Shown here: positions 1 to 7,359 of the stretch, piece after piece
How positions within the stretch are numbered: position 1 is the stretch's first letter
Layout: every line of letters begins with the position of its first letter
IMG/VR virus record: IMGVR_UViG_3300017763_000193
Span: 1-23,679 of that record
Length of the DNA: 23,679 nucleotides
Reading direction: 5' to 3' (one strand)
Source: a virus
Made by a program: the position numbers and the translations under genes
The notes under the pieces: model-generated
What the model was told of the DNA's origin: nothing
The model's input: only the letters and a program-made list of their open reading frames with translations
Database searches by the model: none

Positions 1-1386
1 ACCAAACAATAAGTCACCTTTGGCTCTAACAGCATCTTTAACTCTATCGGTGAGGTCTTTAACATAAGACATTGATTCTGTACTTCTTGCGATAGTTGTA
101 GAATCTCTGTAAGTACTAGACAGAGCTATTAACTCACCCATATGGTTAGTATTTATATCACTACGGCTTTCAAAGTAATCTCTAAGTTGGTCTGAAGTAG
201 GTACTGTATTAAAACCAAATTTAGTGTAGTCTCCAGTAATCATGGCTTGACTTAAATCTTCCTCATAATTTTCTCTGTTTGAAAGACTTTCATTCGTATC
301 CATGAGATTAATGTTTCTCATTTTTTCAAAAAAAGTCACAGATTCTGGATGTTTTAAAGCTTGTACACTTACTTCACCACCCTCTTGTATTGTTTGTAAT
401 ACTGACTTTTTTTCGTTTTTTATACTTTCACTTAATTCATAGGCTTCTAACTTTTTAGCTCTATCAAAATCACTTTCAATAAGATTTAGTACTGTGTTTC
501 TTGCCTTAGAAATCTTTACTCTTTCCTTACCTCCTAGTAGTACTCCCTGTACTGAGTTTAAGGCATCCATATCTCGATTCTCGATAGCATAAGCTATAAC
601 TGAATCTGTAATTATTTCTTTTCTTTTAAACTTATTTATTGATGTAGTTTCACCTGCTAGTTTATCAAGAGCCTGTAAACTCTTAGTTACATTTAAGTTT
701 GTAGAAGAAGTTACAGTCCCATTAGCGTCAGTTGATGATTGTGTAATTGTGTTATCAGTAAGTACTAAAGAAACTTTGTCATAGAAAGACTCTACCTGAA
801 CATCTTGATGGAAAGCAGCAGCCCTAGCTGCCCATGTGCTTTCATTCTGGTTCAATATTGCATTCATTCCTGCAATAGCCCCTGCACCAAAGAAACTTCT
901 GTCACCTACTTCTGTGGCTAATTTGTCCCTAATGGCATCAATAGCATTTTGTCTAGAAGCTGTATCGTTGATAAGAGCAGGGTTTTTGTTAATAATGTCT
1001 ACCTGCTTCTGAGTCCAGTCCTTTGCGTAGCGTCTACCAATGGCTTCTGTAATACTTGCTAGAACTATAGGTGACTTATCAGGAAAGATTTCTCCCACCT
1101 GTGCTTTACTATATAAACCTAGTTCCCTGTCTTTTAGAAACTCTGCAGCAAAGAAGTCTGACCTAGCTATATCAAGCTTCTCTTTTTCTGCTCTAGCATC
1201 AGCACCAAATCTATTAATTCTGCTACCAAAGTTACCTAGTGCCTGTCTTAAATTTTCGGCATTCCTTACAACACTTGTATCTATATTAGGAGCACCAGAG
1301 TTGGCATTAATTTGTTGAAAAGCCTCAGTACTTGTCCTGTTGAGATTTCTGAGTTTCTCAAGCTTCTGTCGTGTTGGTGATGCCAT
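1..1386 (-). CDS. Internal virion protein, T7 gp15-like by position (C-terminus cut by window edge)
   Basis: The frame is open from an ATG at 1386 to the left edge, giving 462 codons with no stop, so the C-terminal part is missing. The start is two bases past the stop of the gp14-like gene and has AAGG about 9 nt upstream. The protein is hydrophilic, probably mostly helical, with many Lys, Glu, Asn and Ser residues and no obvious membrane segment. In T7 the gene after gp14 is gp15, an ejected core protein of about 747 residues that helps build the trans-envelope DNA channel. The role here is inferred from gene order, because I see no diagnostic motif. A large gp16-like protein would be expected next, outside the window. 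Confidence 0.75.
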   Translation of the reverse strand, partial: MASPTRQKLEKLRNLNRTSTEAFQQINANSGAPNIDTSVVRNAENLRQALGNFGSRINRFGADARAEKEKLDIARSDFFAAEFLKDRELGLYSKAQVGEIFPDKSPIVLASITEAIGRRYAKDWTQKQVDIINKNPALINDTASRQNAIDAIRDKLATEVGDRSFFGAGAIAGMNAILNQNESTWAARAAAFHQDVQVESFYDKVSLVLTDNTITQSSTDANGTVTSSTNLNVTKSLQALDKLAGETTSINKFKRKEIITDSVIAYAIENRDMDALNSVQGVLLGGKERVKISKARNTVLNLIESDFDRAKKLEAYELSESIKNEKKSVLQTIQEGGEVSVQALKHPESVTFFEKMRNINLMDTNESLSNRENYEEDLSQAMITGDYTKFGFNTVPTSDQLRDYFESRSDINTNHMGELIALSSTYRDSTTIARSTESMSYVKDLTDRVKDAVRAKGDLLFG

Positions 1387-1388
1387 GA

Positions 1389-1919
1389 CTAACTACCTTT
1401 TAATGCTTTGATATTATCTGGTGTTGAAAAAGAAGAAACAGCCGATACAAATGGTGTTAAATAGTCAGGTGTTGGTACAGCAGGGATTCCATTTATAGCA
1501 GAAATCATTTTGTGAATATTTTGTGTATGTGTGTTTCTTATTGATTCAATATTGTTCTTGTAAGTAATCTTATTTCTTAGGTCTATCTGACCTCGCTGTC
1601 TTTCTACATCATTGACAACATCCTCTACAGACTGCCCAGTCACTCCTGATTCACCAGAAGCCACATTAGCTGAAGACTTTAGCTCCATAGCTGCTATTTT
1701 TGAGTCTACCTGTTCCTGTACATAGGCTCGTTCTTGTTCTTCAGCTTTTCTTAGACTTATCTTTGTATTTAATTTTAGGTCTTCTTTAGCACTGTCAGTA
1801 AGCATATCACTTCTTATCTGAGCCATTCTTGCGTTAGACTCAGTAGCAGACATTCCCATCCCCATCTGAGCACCACTAGTGGCTGCACTAATAATCATTG
1901 CTTCTGCTCCAGTACACAT
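1389..1919 (-). CDS. Internal virion protein, T7 gp14-like
   Basis: This encodes 176 residues. It opens with MCTGAEAMIISAATSGAQMG, a Cys at position 2 followed by a small-residue hydrophobic stretch. T7 gp14 has a similar start (MCWAAAIPIAISGAQ), and that protein is ejected and forms a pore in the host outer membrane. The rest is polar and helical (about residues 30-145), as expected for a core protein. It lies between the gp13-position gene and the gp15-like gene, which is the T7 order. A Shine-Dalgarno GAGG sits 8 nt before the ATG. The short Met-Cys-Thr-Gly start recurs in the gp7.3-like protein at 8908-9237. The gp14 assignment rests on position, length (T7 gp14 is 196 aa) and the N-terminus. 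Confidence 0.75.
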   Translation of the reverse strand: MCTGAEAMIISAATSGAQMGMGMSATESNARMAQIRSDMLTDSAKEDLKLNTKISLRKAEEQERAYVQEQVDSKIAAMELKSSANVASGESGVTGQSVEDVVNDVERQRGQIDLRNKITYKNNIESIRNTHTQNIHKMISAINGIPAVPTPDYLTPFVSAVSSFSTPDNIKALKGS

Positions 1920-1921
1920 AT

Positions 1922-2371
1922 TTAAATCCTCTTTCTTAGAGAAAACGCTTTGTCACCATAGCCAAGACGTTCAAATAGGCTTGCAGTCCTTTCAGAGTTA
2001 ACTCCAGTGGATACCCCAATTAGCATCTCTTTTACTCCTATTTCCTTTGCCCATCTCTCATATTGTTTAATTAATTTTGTTGCTGTCATAGAACCACGTT
2101 CACTAGGAATGATGTAACACGCTAAGTCACAGGACATCTTGTCTGTACCAAACCAGTGTTGATTACTTATGCCTAGAAAGAAGCCAATAATCTGTCCTTC
2201 TTTTACTGCAACTAATGCACATGATTGTTCTGGTGTATTTACTAGGTTGGTTACAAACACCTTTAACTTGTCAAAGTTGTAATCAAAGTGCCTGAAATAG
2301 GATTCTTCATGCATTGCTTTTCCAAGTTCTATGCAAAAATCAACATCCTCTTCCGTCATATTTCTTATCAT
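1922..2371 (-). CDS. GNAT-fold acetyltransferase-like protein in the gp13 position
   Basis: This encodes 149 residues with a GNAT layout. The N-terminal part (MIRNMTEEDVDFCIELGKAM) fits beta1-alpha1. A central strand pair lies around VAVKEGQIIGFFLG (about residues 54-67). An acetyl-CoA-binding loop of the type x-P-x-x-R-G-x lies near residues 88-95 (IIPSERGS). The C-terminal half ends with ASLFERLGYG, typical of the last GNAT helix. The ATG overlaps the stop of tail tubular protein B (ATGA), so translation is probably coupled. T7 places internal virion protein gp13 between gp12 and gp14, and this gene occupies exactly that slot. It may therefore be a virion assembly factor with a GNAT fold, an active acetyltransferase, or both. 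Activity is not shown by sequence. Confidence 0.8.
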   Translation of the reverse strand: MIRNMTEEDVDFCIELGKAMHEESYFRHFDYNFDKLKVFVTNLVNTPEQSCALVAVKEGQIIGFFLGISNQHWFGTDKMSCDLACYIIPSERGSMTATKLIKQYERWAKEIGVKEMLIGVSTGVNSERTASLFERLGYGDKAFSLRKRI

Positions 2372-4455
2372 ATTCTTCTAGACCTTATGTGGTAAAACCC
2401 TTCCCACTCTGCATTCTGAAAAGCACAAGGAAGATAACTGTCAGAAGAAACTGAAATAGCTACCCTGTCGTTCTTAGATTGAACAGGGAAACGGAATGTA
2501 CCATCAGATAAGATGACATCCTCAATAGTAGAACTGGCTTGGTTTAGTACCACACCTGCAAATTCATATTCGTTTGTAGTTCTAGCTTCTGGTGTAACTT
2601 GTATTTTAAAGAACCCAGTGTTCTCGTAGTTTACCCTCATAGTCCTCAGTTGTAGCCTTCCTGACTGTACTGATTGTGTCCCCTCCTTTTCCCTAACGTG
2701 CTGTGTAGAGAACTGGTAGGTCATTATATAAGGCACTCCTACTATCACACTTGCTGCACTGTAGTCTCCTGTTGCAGCTATAGTTGTAGTGGTGGGTCTT
2801 GTGGTTGTAATATCAACACCCTTACGGCTTGCCCAACTGCCTGACTTAACGACAGTCATAGCTCCGTCATACACGTAAGGAACTGTCCATGTAGTTGTAT
2901 TGGTAGTTGAGTTGTATGTCCCTGTAAGAGAAGTCTTCCTGTCGGCTCTGACGTTGAATGTAAGCCCTGTATCGTCAGGGTACTGTAGCTTCATCTTTTC
3001 AATAAACACCCCATCAGACCTGCTTATAACGAGATACAGGTCATTCTCTAGGATGTGTGTATCCAAGATAGATGTGCCTGTTGCAAACTCCCATGTTGAC
3101 CAACTGGACTGTAGCTTTCGTTGTCCATCAGTAAACCATTTGTAGACATATAGTTTGCTCCTATCCTCAGAAGACAAGCAGACCAGAATATCTTCGTTAC
3201 TTGATGTTGATAATTTTGTGATATTTTTTGGAACATACTTAGGAACGTGAGCCGTCACCTCTAGGGCATCGGTAATCACTGTATCCGATTGTATGTAGTA
3301 TTCTCTGACAGATGAGTAGTCACCCTTAGTAGACACAAAGTATAAGTAGTTTCCTGCCCCTACTGGAGCTACTGCAGCATCATTTTCAAATTCTGTACTT
3401 GGAATAATTGATATTGTCTTAGGTGTAAGTGACCCTAAGTTCTCAATAGTAAACTGTGTATTATCTGCAAAAAGTGTTAATGATTCATTAAATGATACTG
3501 CGTGTTTTAGTAAAGATACTTTAGTGTGGGATACAGATACATCTATAGGGTCATCATCTAATAAAGTTGTTACTGTTTTTTTGAAAAATCTAAAGAAATC
3601 CCCTGCAGCAGACATAACAACATTTTCATCTGCTAAGAAACCTAATCTGTTCTTAAAGAAAAACATATTAGATAACTTCTTGCCCACAAAAGATGGGAAA
3701 GGCGAACTAGTAGAATCACCTACAGTTCTGTTACCATAACTTACAAAATCTAACTGAAAATAATTACCATTTGGATTTTCAGAAGTAATATATGAAGCGT
3801 CTGTTAGTGGTACTAATTTCATAGGCATTGTAAGATTATCTAATGCAAATGTTTCTCCAGGCTTTGCTGTCTCTTCATATGTATTTGCACTTAATGCTTT
3901 TACATAAAACTGGTCAAAACTATTTGTTTCTGAACCAATAACTTTATAAAGATTTCCTACAGATGCATTAGTAGGTAAATCAGCAAACTCTTGTACCTCT
4001 GTAGACTGTAATGAACCTGAAATTGTTGCTGTAGATGCTGCTACTGTTTTGGTTCTATTAAGAATAAATGTGAAGTCAGCAACAGTAAGAAACTGTAAGT
4101 CTTGTGCAGGGTTAGCACACTTTAGGTAATTAAGTTGTGTAGCACTTGCGTTAGTTACTGTTACTGCATTACCTTGTAAGTCATATACGTTTATAGATGC
4201 AGTGCTTGCAGTAGCCTGAATGACTAAGATGTGTTGTAATCCCTCACCCCTGTCAATAACGTGAATAGCAGCATTACTTACTGCACTGTTGATAATCTTT
4301 GCTATGTGCTCTGTAGGGGGTCTTTTAATAAGCCCATCAATAACACTGGACAGAGCATTAACTTGAGATTCCCCCTGTGTGACTTGCCTAATGCTAGAGG
4401 GTTGTTGACTTACCCCATTTAGCAAGTTTGGAATACTTGTGCTTACGAGTGCCAT
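2368..4455 (-). CDS. Tail tubular protein B (nozzle, T7 gp12-like)
   Basis: This encodes 695 residues (T7 gp12 is 794). The start, MALVSTSIPNLLNGVSQQPS, with VTQGESQVNAL and KRPPTEHIA downstream, is the hallmark N-terminus of podovirus gp12 nozzle proteins. The long middle is beta-rich, as in the propeller domains of gp12. It forms the distal tail tube below the gp11 ring and carries the tail fibres. It sits 2 nt after tail tubular A and overlaps the start of the GNAT-like gene, as expected in a coupled tail operon. It is about 100 residues shorter than in T7, presumably in variable surface insertions. Confidence 0.95.
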   Translation of the reverse strand: MALVSTSIPNLLNGVSQQPSSIRQVTQGESQVNALSSVIDGLIKRPPTEHIAKIINSAVSNAAIHVIDRGEGLQHILVIQATASTASINVYDLQGNAVTVTNASATQLNYLKCANPAQDLQFLTVADFTFILNRTKTVAASTATISGSLQSTEVQEFADLPTNASVGNLYKVIGSETNSFDQFYVKALSANTYEETAKPGETFALDNLTMPMKLVPLTDASYITSENPNGNYFQLDFVSYGNRTVGDSTSSPFPSFVGKKLSNMFFFKNRLGFLADENVVMSAAGDFFRFFKKTVTTLLDDDPIDVSVSHTKVSLLKHAVSFNESLTLFADNTQFTIENLGSLTPKTISIIPSTEFENDAAVAPVGAGNYLYFVSTKGDYSSVREYYIQSDTVITDALEVTAHVPKYVPKNITKLSTSSNEDILVCLSSEDRSKLYVYKWFTDGQRKLQSSWSTWEFATGTSILDTHILENDLYLVISRSDGVFIEKMKLQYPDDTGLTFNVRADRKTSLTGTYNSTTNTTTWTVPYVYDGAMTVVKSGSWASRKGVDITTTRPTTTTIAATGDYSAASVIVGVPYIMTYQFSTQHVREKEGTQSVQSGRLQLRTMRVNYENTGFFKIQVTPEARTTNEYEFAGVVLNQASSTIEDVILSDGTFRFPVQSKNDRVAISVSSDSYLPCAFQNAEWEGFYHIRSRRI

Positions 4456-4457
4456 AA

Positions 4458-5066
4458 TTAAAACCTTACTGCTCTGCGAGGTGCTCCCCTACTAATTATC
4501 TTAAATGCATCATAGTTATCTGTTAGTACATTATTATCTTCATTAAGCTTCTCAGCCCTTTCAAAGGCAACTAGAGCTTCTCTTTCATCTATTTCAGTAA
4601 ATGCAGCTAAACCCTCAGAACCCATAAATCTACCTTGAAATCTTCTTGCAGCTTTAACTGTAATGTAACGTCTAGCGTGTTGGGGCAATTCATTAAAATC
4701 TAATAGTAGAACCATGTCTACATAATATGTTCCTGAAAAGGTTGTATAGCTTCGTTTTATTTTGTCGTATAATCGGTTACCTCTTTGTGCTACATCAACA
4801 TCTTTACTTTCCCCTACTGTGTCTATTCTTGCACAATTGGTAGGTACTAATATTTCCCCATTTACATTAGGTGTCATTGGGAAGTTAATTTCTGTATTAG
4901 AGTGTAACCCTTGGGATTGTATATCTATGGATGTTTCATTTAATATTGATTCGGCTAACGATACATCAACTAAGCTAGGGTCATTTAAACTAGATACAGG
5001 AGATTCACCAATAGCACTCAACATTATATTGACGGCTTCTATCTTCGTAGTAGGTGTTAATGCCAT
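4458..5066 (-). CDS. Tail tubular protein A (adaptor, T7 gp11-like)
   Basis: This encodes 202 residues, close to T7 gp11 (196). The N-terminal segment with EAVNIMLSAIGESPVSSL, followed by helical ILNETSIDIQSQG and the later strand NGEILVPTNCARID, is characteristic of gp11-type adaptor proteins. These form a dodecameric ring between portal and nozzle. The gene follows the HNH ORF by 9 nt and precedes tail tubular B by 2 nt. The ATG at 5066 has AAGGAG a few bases upstream. No unusual feature was seen. Confidence 0.95.
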   Translation of the reverse strand: MALTPTTKIEAVNIMLSAIGESPVSSLNDPSLVDVSLAESILNETSIDIQSQGLHSNTEINFPMTPNVNGEILVPTNCARIDTVGESKDVDVAQRGNRLYDKIKRSYTTFSGTYYVDMVLLLDFNELPQHARRYITVKAARRFQGRFMGSEGLAAFTEIDEREALVAFERAEKLNEDNNVLTDNYDAFKIISRGAPRRAVRF

Positions 5067-5075
5067 GATTACTCC

Positions 5076-5300
5076 TTATGAATTTCTTGACCTGTTTGCA
5101 CTCTTAGAGGCAATTTTCAGGTTATTAATACTGTTGTTTCTAGGGTTTCTGTCCTTATGGTCTACATCCTTACCCTGAACAGCCTTCTTTCCTCTTTTTT
5201 TGATTAGCAAAGCCCTAGCAGCATTCCTCTTAGCTCTATTCTTCTTTTGCTTTGGTTTGCTGTGATACTTGTCATACTCTGATTTGTAATTCCTAGACAT
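5076..5300 (-). CDS. Small HNH-type endonuclease-like protein
   Basis: This encodes 74 residues. The first 40 are very basic (Lys/Arg-rich). The C-terminal half contains VDHKDRNPRNNSINNLKIAS: the DH pair, the following Asn residues and the NNL segment match the beta-beta-alpha metal core of phage HNH nucleases. The final His of the classical motif is not seen (it ends SANRSR), which fits the shorter HNN-like variants. It lies just past the capsid terminator and before tail tubular A, with AGGA 7 nt ahead of the ATG. Such small HNH genes are often mobile or degenerate homing nucleases. A packaging-related role is possible but not shown. Confidence 0.75.
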   Translation of the reverse strand: MSRNYKSEYDKYHSKPKQKKNRAKRNAARALLIKKRGKKAVQGKDVDHKDRNPRNNSINNLKIASKSANRSRNS

Positions 5301-5319
5301 TGCTAATTCCTAAAAAACT

Positions 5320-5354
5320 AAAAAAAAGCGTCAGCCCAGTTAAGGACTAACGCT
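5320..5354 (-). terminator. Strong intrinsic terminator after the capsid gene (Tphi equivalent)
   Basis: Read on the minus strand, AGCGTTAGTCC pairs with GGGCTGACGCT across a TTAACT loop, an 11-bp stem with two G-U pairs, followed directly by eight T residues. On the plus strand the two G-U positions become A-C mismatches, so the structure is optimised for leftward RNA. It lies 11 bp beyond the capsid stop codon, the position of T7 Tphi after gene 10. It is likely to reduce transcription into the tail genes. Confidence 0.92.
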
Positions 5355-5365
5355 CTAGAATTAAA

Positions 5366-6319
5366 TTAAGCAGTCTGGATTTGAACTGCAGCTTCAGGTC
5401 TTAGTACTCCATGACCCATAGCGTATTTGGCAACCATTAGTGTGCCTTGTCTACGGATGTCGTACTCAGACTCAACAGCTAAGTCCATAAGTTTGACTGT
5501 TCCCACAGCAGAAGTGTGGGTAATGATTGCGACAGTGTTTGAAGCATCAACGACTTGTGCTCCACCTGCACCACCTGCATCAACACCAGTACCAGTGACG
5601 TTGGCAGTTGGGAGATGTGATGTTTTGATGAGGTTGATACCTGCCAACTGAGGGATTGTACCATCAGCAATAGAACCTCTACCTGAGAAGTCTACGTTTA
5701 CTGCGTTAGTAGCATTAGCAAGTAGGTAATACTGAGCAGGTTTTAGGAAGCAGAATCTTCCTTCAGATGGAACGTATGCATCATCAAGATTTTCTGCAGC
5801 CGTAAAGATTGAAGAAATTAGTGATGTAGCACTTGTGTCAGCATCAGCGTCAGTAATGATTGTACCTGCAGCGTATCCTGAGTCACCTACGTTAGCAGAT
5901 GCAGCAGCAGCCTGAACCATTGTTTGTAGTACGTGCTTGTCCATTTGGAAAGCTAGTGCTCTACCCATTTCTGAGGAATATACAGAACGTACATCGTAGT
6001 GATTTTTTGCCTCTTGTATATTTGCAATGAAGTGGTTTGAGATTAGAAGGTCATTGATTGTAATGATTTTCTCTGCATGATTTAGTGCAGTACCTGTAAT
6101 CTCATTTCCTGGGGTATGGTATGAAGCAGAACTTCTACCCATAACTGGAAACTGAGCAGATTTTCCATTAGCAATGGTACGAACCATATGCTTATCTGCA
6201 GTTACAGTGGCTTGCTCGAAACTGGAAAGGACTTCTCCACTGAATACTTTGAGAAACAAAGCATCAGCAGTACCTGTGTTGTTGACCTGACCAATATCGG
6301 AGATAGTTGCGTTAGACAT
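5366..6319 (-). CDS. Major capsid protein (T7 gp10-like)
   Basis: This encodes 317 residues (T7 gp10A is 345). The protein has the HK97-fold pattern of podovirus capsids: an N-arm followed by SGEVLSSFEQATVTADKHMV, then FPVMGRSSASYHTPGNEI, and MGRALAFQMDKHVLQTM for the spine helix region. It is flanked by scaffold upstream and tail tubular A downstream, in T7 order. A strong AAGGAG sits 6-7 nt before the ATG, suiting very high expression, and a strong terminator follows. I see no second, extended product like T7 gp10B: the frame ends cleanly in QIQTA. Confidence 0.96.
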   Translation of the reverse strand: MSNATISDIGQVNNTGTADALFLKVFSGEVLSSFEQATVTADKHMVRTIANGKSAQFPVMGRSSASYHTPGNEITGTALNHAEKIITINDLLISNHFIANIQEAKNHYDVRSVYSSEMGRALAFQMDKHVLQTMVQAAAASANVGDSGYAAGTIITDADADTSATSLISSIFTAAENLDDAYVPSEGRFCFLKPAQYYLLANATNAVNVDFSGRGSIADGTIPQLAGINLIKTSHLPTANVTGTGVDAGGAGGAQVVDASNTVAIITHTSAVGTVKLMDLAVESEYDIRRQGTLMVAKYAMGHGVLRPEAAVQIQTA

Positions 6320-6428
6320 AATTGTCTCCTTAGTTAAAGTTAAAAATATTGGTGTTTCCTGTAAAAATTTCGTGCAAGGGTATTCACCTCAGTGAGCCTA
6401 ACTTTCAATATAAGTTGGGAAACGAAAG

Positions 6429-6444
6429 CATCCTGAATAGGATG
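6429..6444 (-). promoter_or_regulatory. Short hairpin directly after the scaffold stop codon
   Basis: On the minus strand CATCCT-ATTC-AGGATG forms a perfect 6-bp stem with a 4-nt loop, starting one base after the scaffold TAG. No T-run follows, so it is not a classical terminator. The gap to the capsid start (6320-6445) otherwise holds an AT-rich leader and the capsid ribosome binding site. It could be an RNA stability or processing element separating scaffold and capsid messages. Confidence 0.5.
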
Positions 6445-6445
6445 A

Positions 6446-7201
6446 CTACAATTTACTTCGAGATAGTTTCTTCTGAACTGATTCTCGAAAGGCAGGGTCT
6501 TTTTGATATTCTGGATTTGCCATGTCTTTGGTTACTTGCCTCCATGATTGGTAGGATTCAACAGAAGCTGAAGCTTTACCTGATACTAAATTAGGTTCTA
6601 CTCCACCATTTGTTCTGTACCTTGACATCATTCCATCAATAGCTAGACGAGCCTCAGATTGATTTTTAGATGTGACGGATTTATTAAAAGCGTCTATTTC
6701 GCTTTCGGATAAATTTTCAGATGCCCACTGGGACATTTCTTGATAAGTATTTTCTCCTCCTGCAAATTCATATATTTCCTTGAGGTATTGTTCACCTAGT
6801 GATTTTTGTCCCTCAATGTAAGAGTCAACCATAGCTTTAGGTATTCCCTTACTTTCCATCTCCTTATATGTCTCTTCAGACAATGTATTATTTTGATTAA
6901 ACTCTGATTGTATTTTATCAAAGTCTAATCCTGCGTTTTCGACTGTCTGCCTAGCATCTTCAGTAGATACTTCTTCAGTAGGCTCATTAGCGTCATTATC
7001 ATTTTGATTAGATTCTTGACGAGATTGAGTAAACTTTTTCTCCAATTCTGAATATGCTTTAGAAAGGTCTTCAGGAGACTTAAACTTTTCTGGAAGCCAT
7101 TCAGGACGTTCTCCATTATTAGATACACTTGATTCAGTATTTTCCTCAACTGGTTTTTCACTTCCTGTAACATTCCCTTCCATTTGTACTTGTTCAACCA
7201 T
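6446..7201 (-). CDS. Capsid assembly scaffold protein (T7 gp9-like)
   Basis: This encodes 251 residues, highly charged, Gln/Asn/Glu/Ser-rich and probably mostly disordered or helical, as expected for an internal scaffold that is released on maturation. The segment EWLPEKFKSPEDLSKAYSEL (about residues 33-52) is a recurrent signature of podovirus gp9 scaffolds. The C-terminus is basic (KKLSRSKL), where scaffolds contact the capsid shell. The ATG overlaps the end of the 52-aa ORF by 8 nt, and the gene precedes the capsid gene, matching T7 order portal-scaffold-capsid. Confidence 0.92.
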   Translation of the reverse strand: MVEQVQMEGNVTGSEKPVEENTESSVSNNGERPEWLPEKFKSPEDLSKAYSELEKKFTQSRQESNQNDNDANEPTEEVSTEDARQTVENAGLDFDKIQSEFNQNNTLSEETYKEMESKGIPKAMVDSYIEGQKSLGEQYLKEIYEFAGGENTYQEMSQWASENLSESEIDAFNKSVTSKNQSEARLAIDGMMSRYRTNGGVEPNLVSGKASASVESYQSWRQVTKDMANPEYQKDPAFRESVQKKLSRSKL

Positions 7202-7352
7202 CAGATTTAGTACCCTTTTGGATTAAGTTTCCATTGGCATCTATATACTTCACACCAATTTCAGCTTTATCTCCACCTTGCCACTTTGGGTAGGACGGTT
7301 CTTTTACTTTTTTGGTTTCTTTGGTTTCTGATATTTTTTTGTCATTTTCCAT
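7194..7352 (-). CDS. Small 52-aa protein between portal and scaffold
   Basis: This short frame begins with an ATG at 7352 (MENDKKISETKETKK) and ends with TGA overlapping the scaffold start by 8 nt. It starts 7 nt after the portal stop and has AGG about 6 nt ahead. The first 18 residues are Lys/Glu-rich. The rest (YPKWQGGDKAEIGVKYIDA, then GNLIQKGTKSDG) looks like a compact beta segment. T7 has no gene here. I do not recognise it. Tight coupling on both sides and sensible composition support a real gene, perhaps a capsid or portal accessory protein, but that role is inference. Confidence 0.7.
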   Translation of the reverse strand: MENDKKISETKETKKVKEPSYPKWQGGDKAEIGVKYIDANGNLIQKGTKSDG

Positions 7353-7359
7353 TATTTAC

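Noticed and set aside
1040-1318. Rightward 92-aa ORF
   Set aside because: It is the antisense shadow of the gp15-like gene, whose frame is open across the whole region.
2006-2015. TATCCACTGG, a partial match to the repeated element, inside the GNAT-like gene
   Set aside because: It encodes a Ser-Thr-Gly stretch in mid-gene with only part of the element matching, so coding is sufficient explanation.
4762-5178. Rightward 138-aa ORF
   Set aside because: It lies opposite tail tubular A and the HNH gene, has a composition typical of an antisense frame and no ribosome binding site.
5378-5396. CTGGATTTGAACTGCAG, resembling an inverted tRNA T-loop and so a possible attP core
   Set aside because: It encodes the conserved capsid C-terminus and no tRNA-like stem accompanies it.
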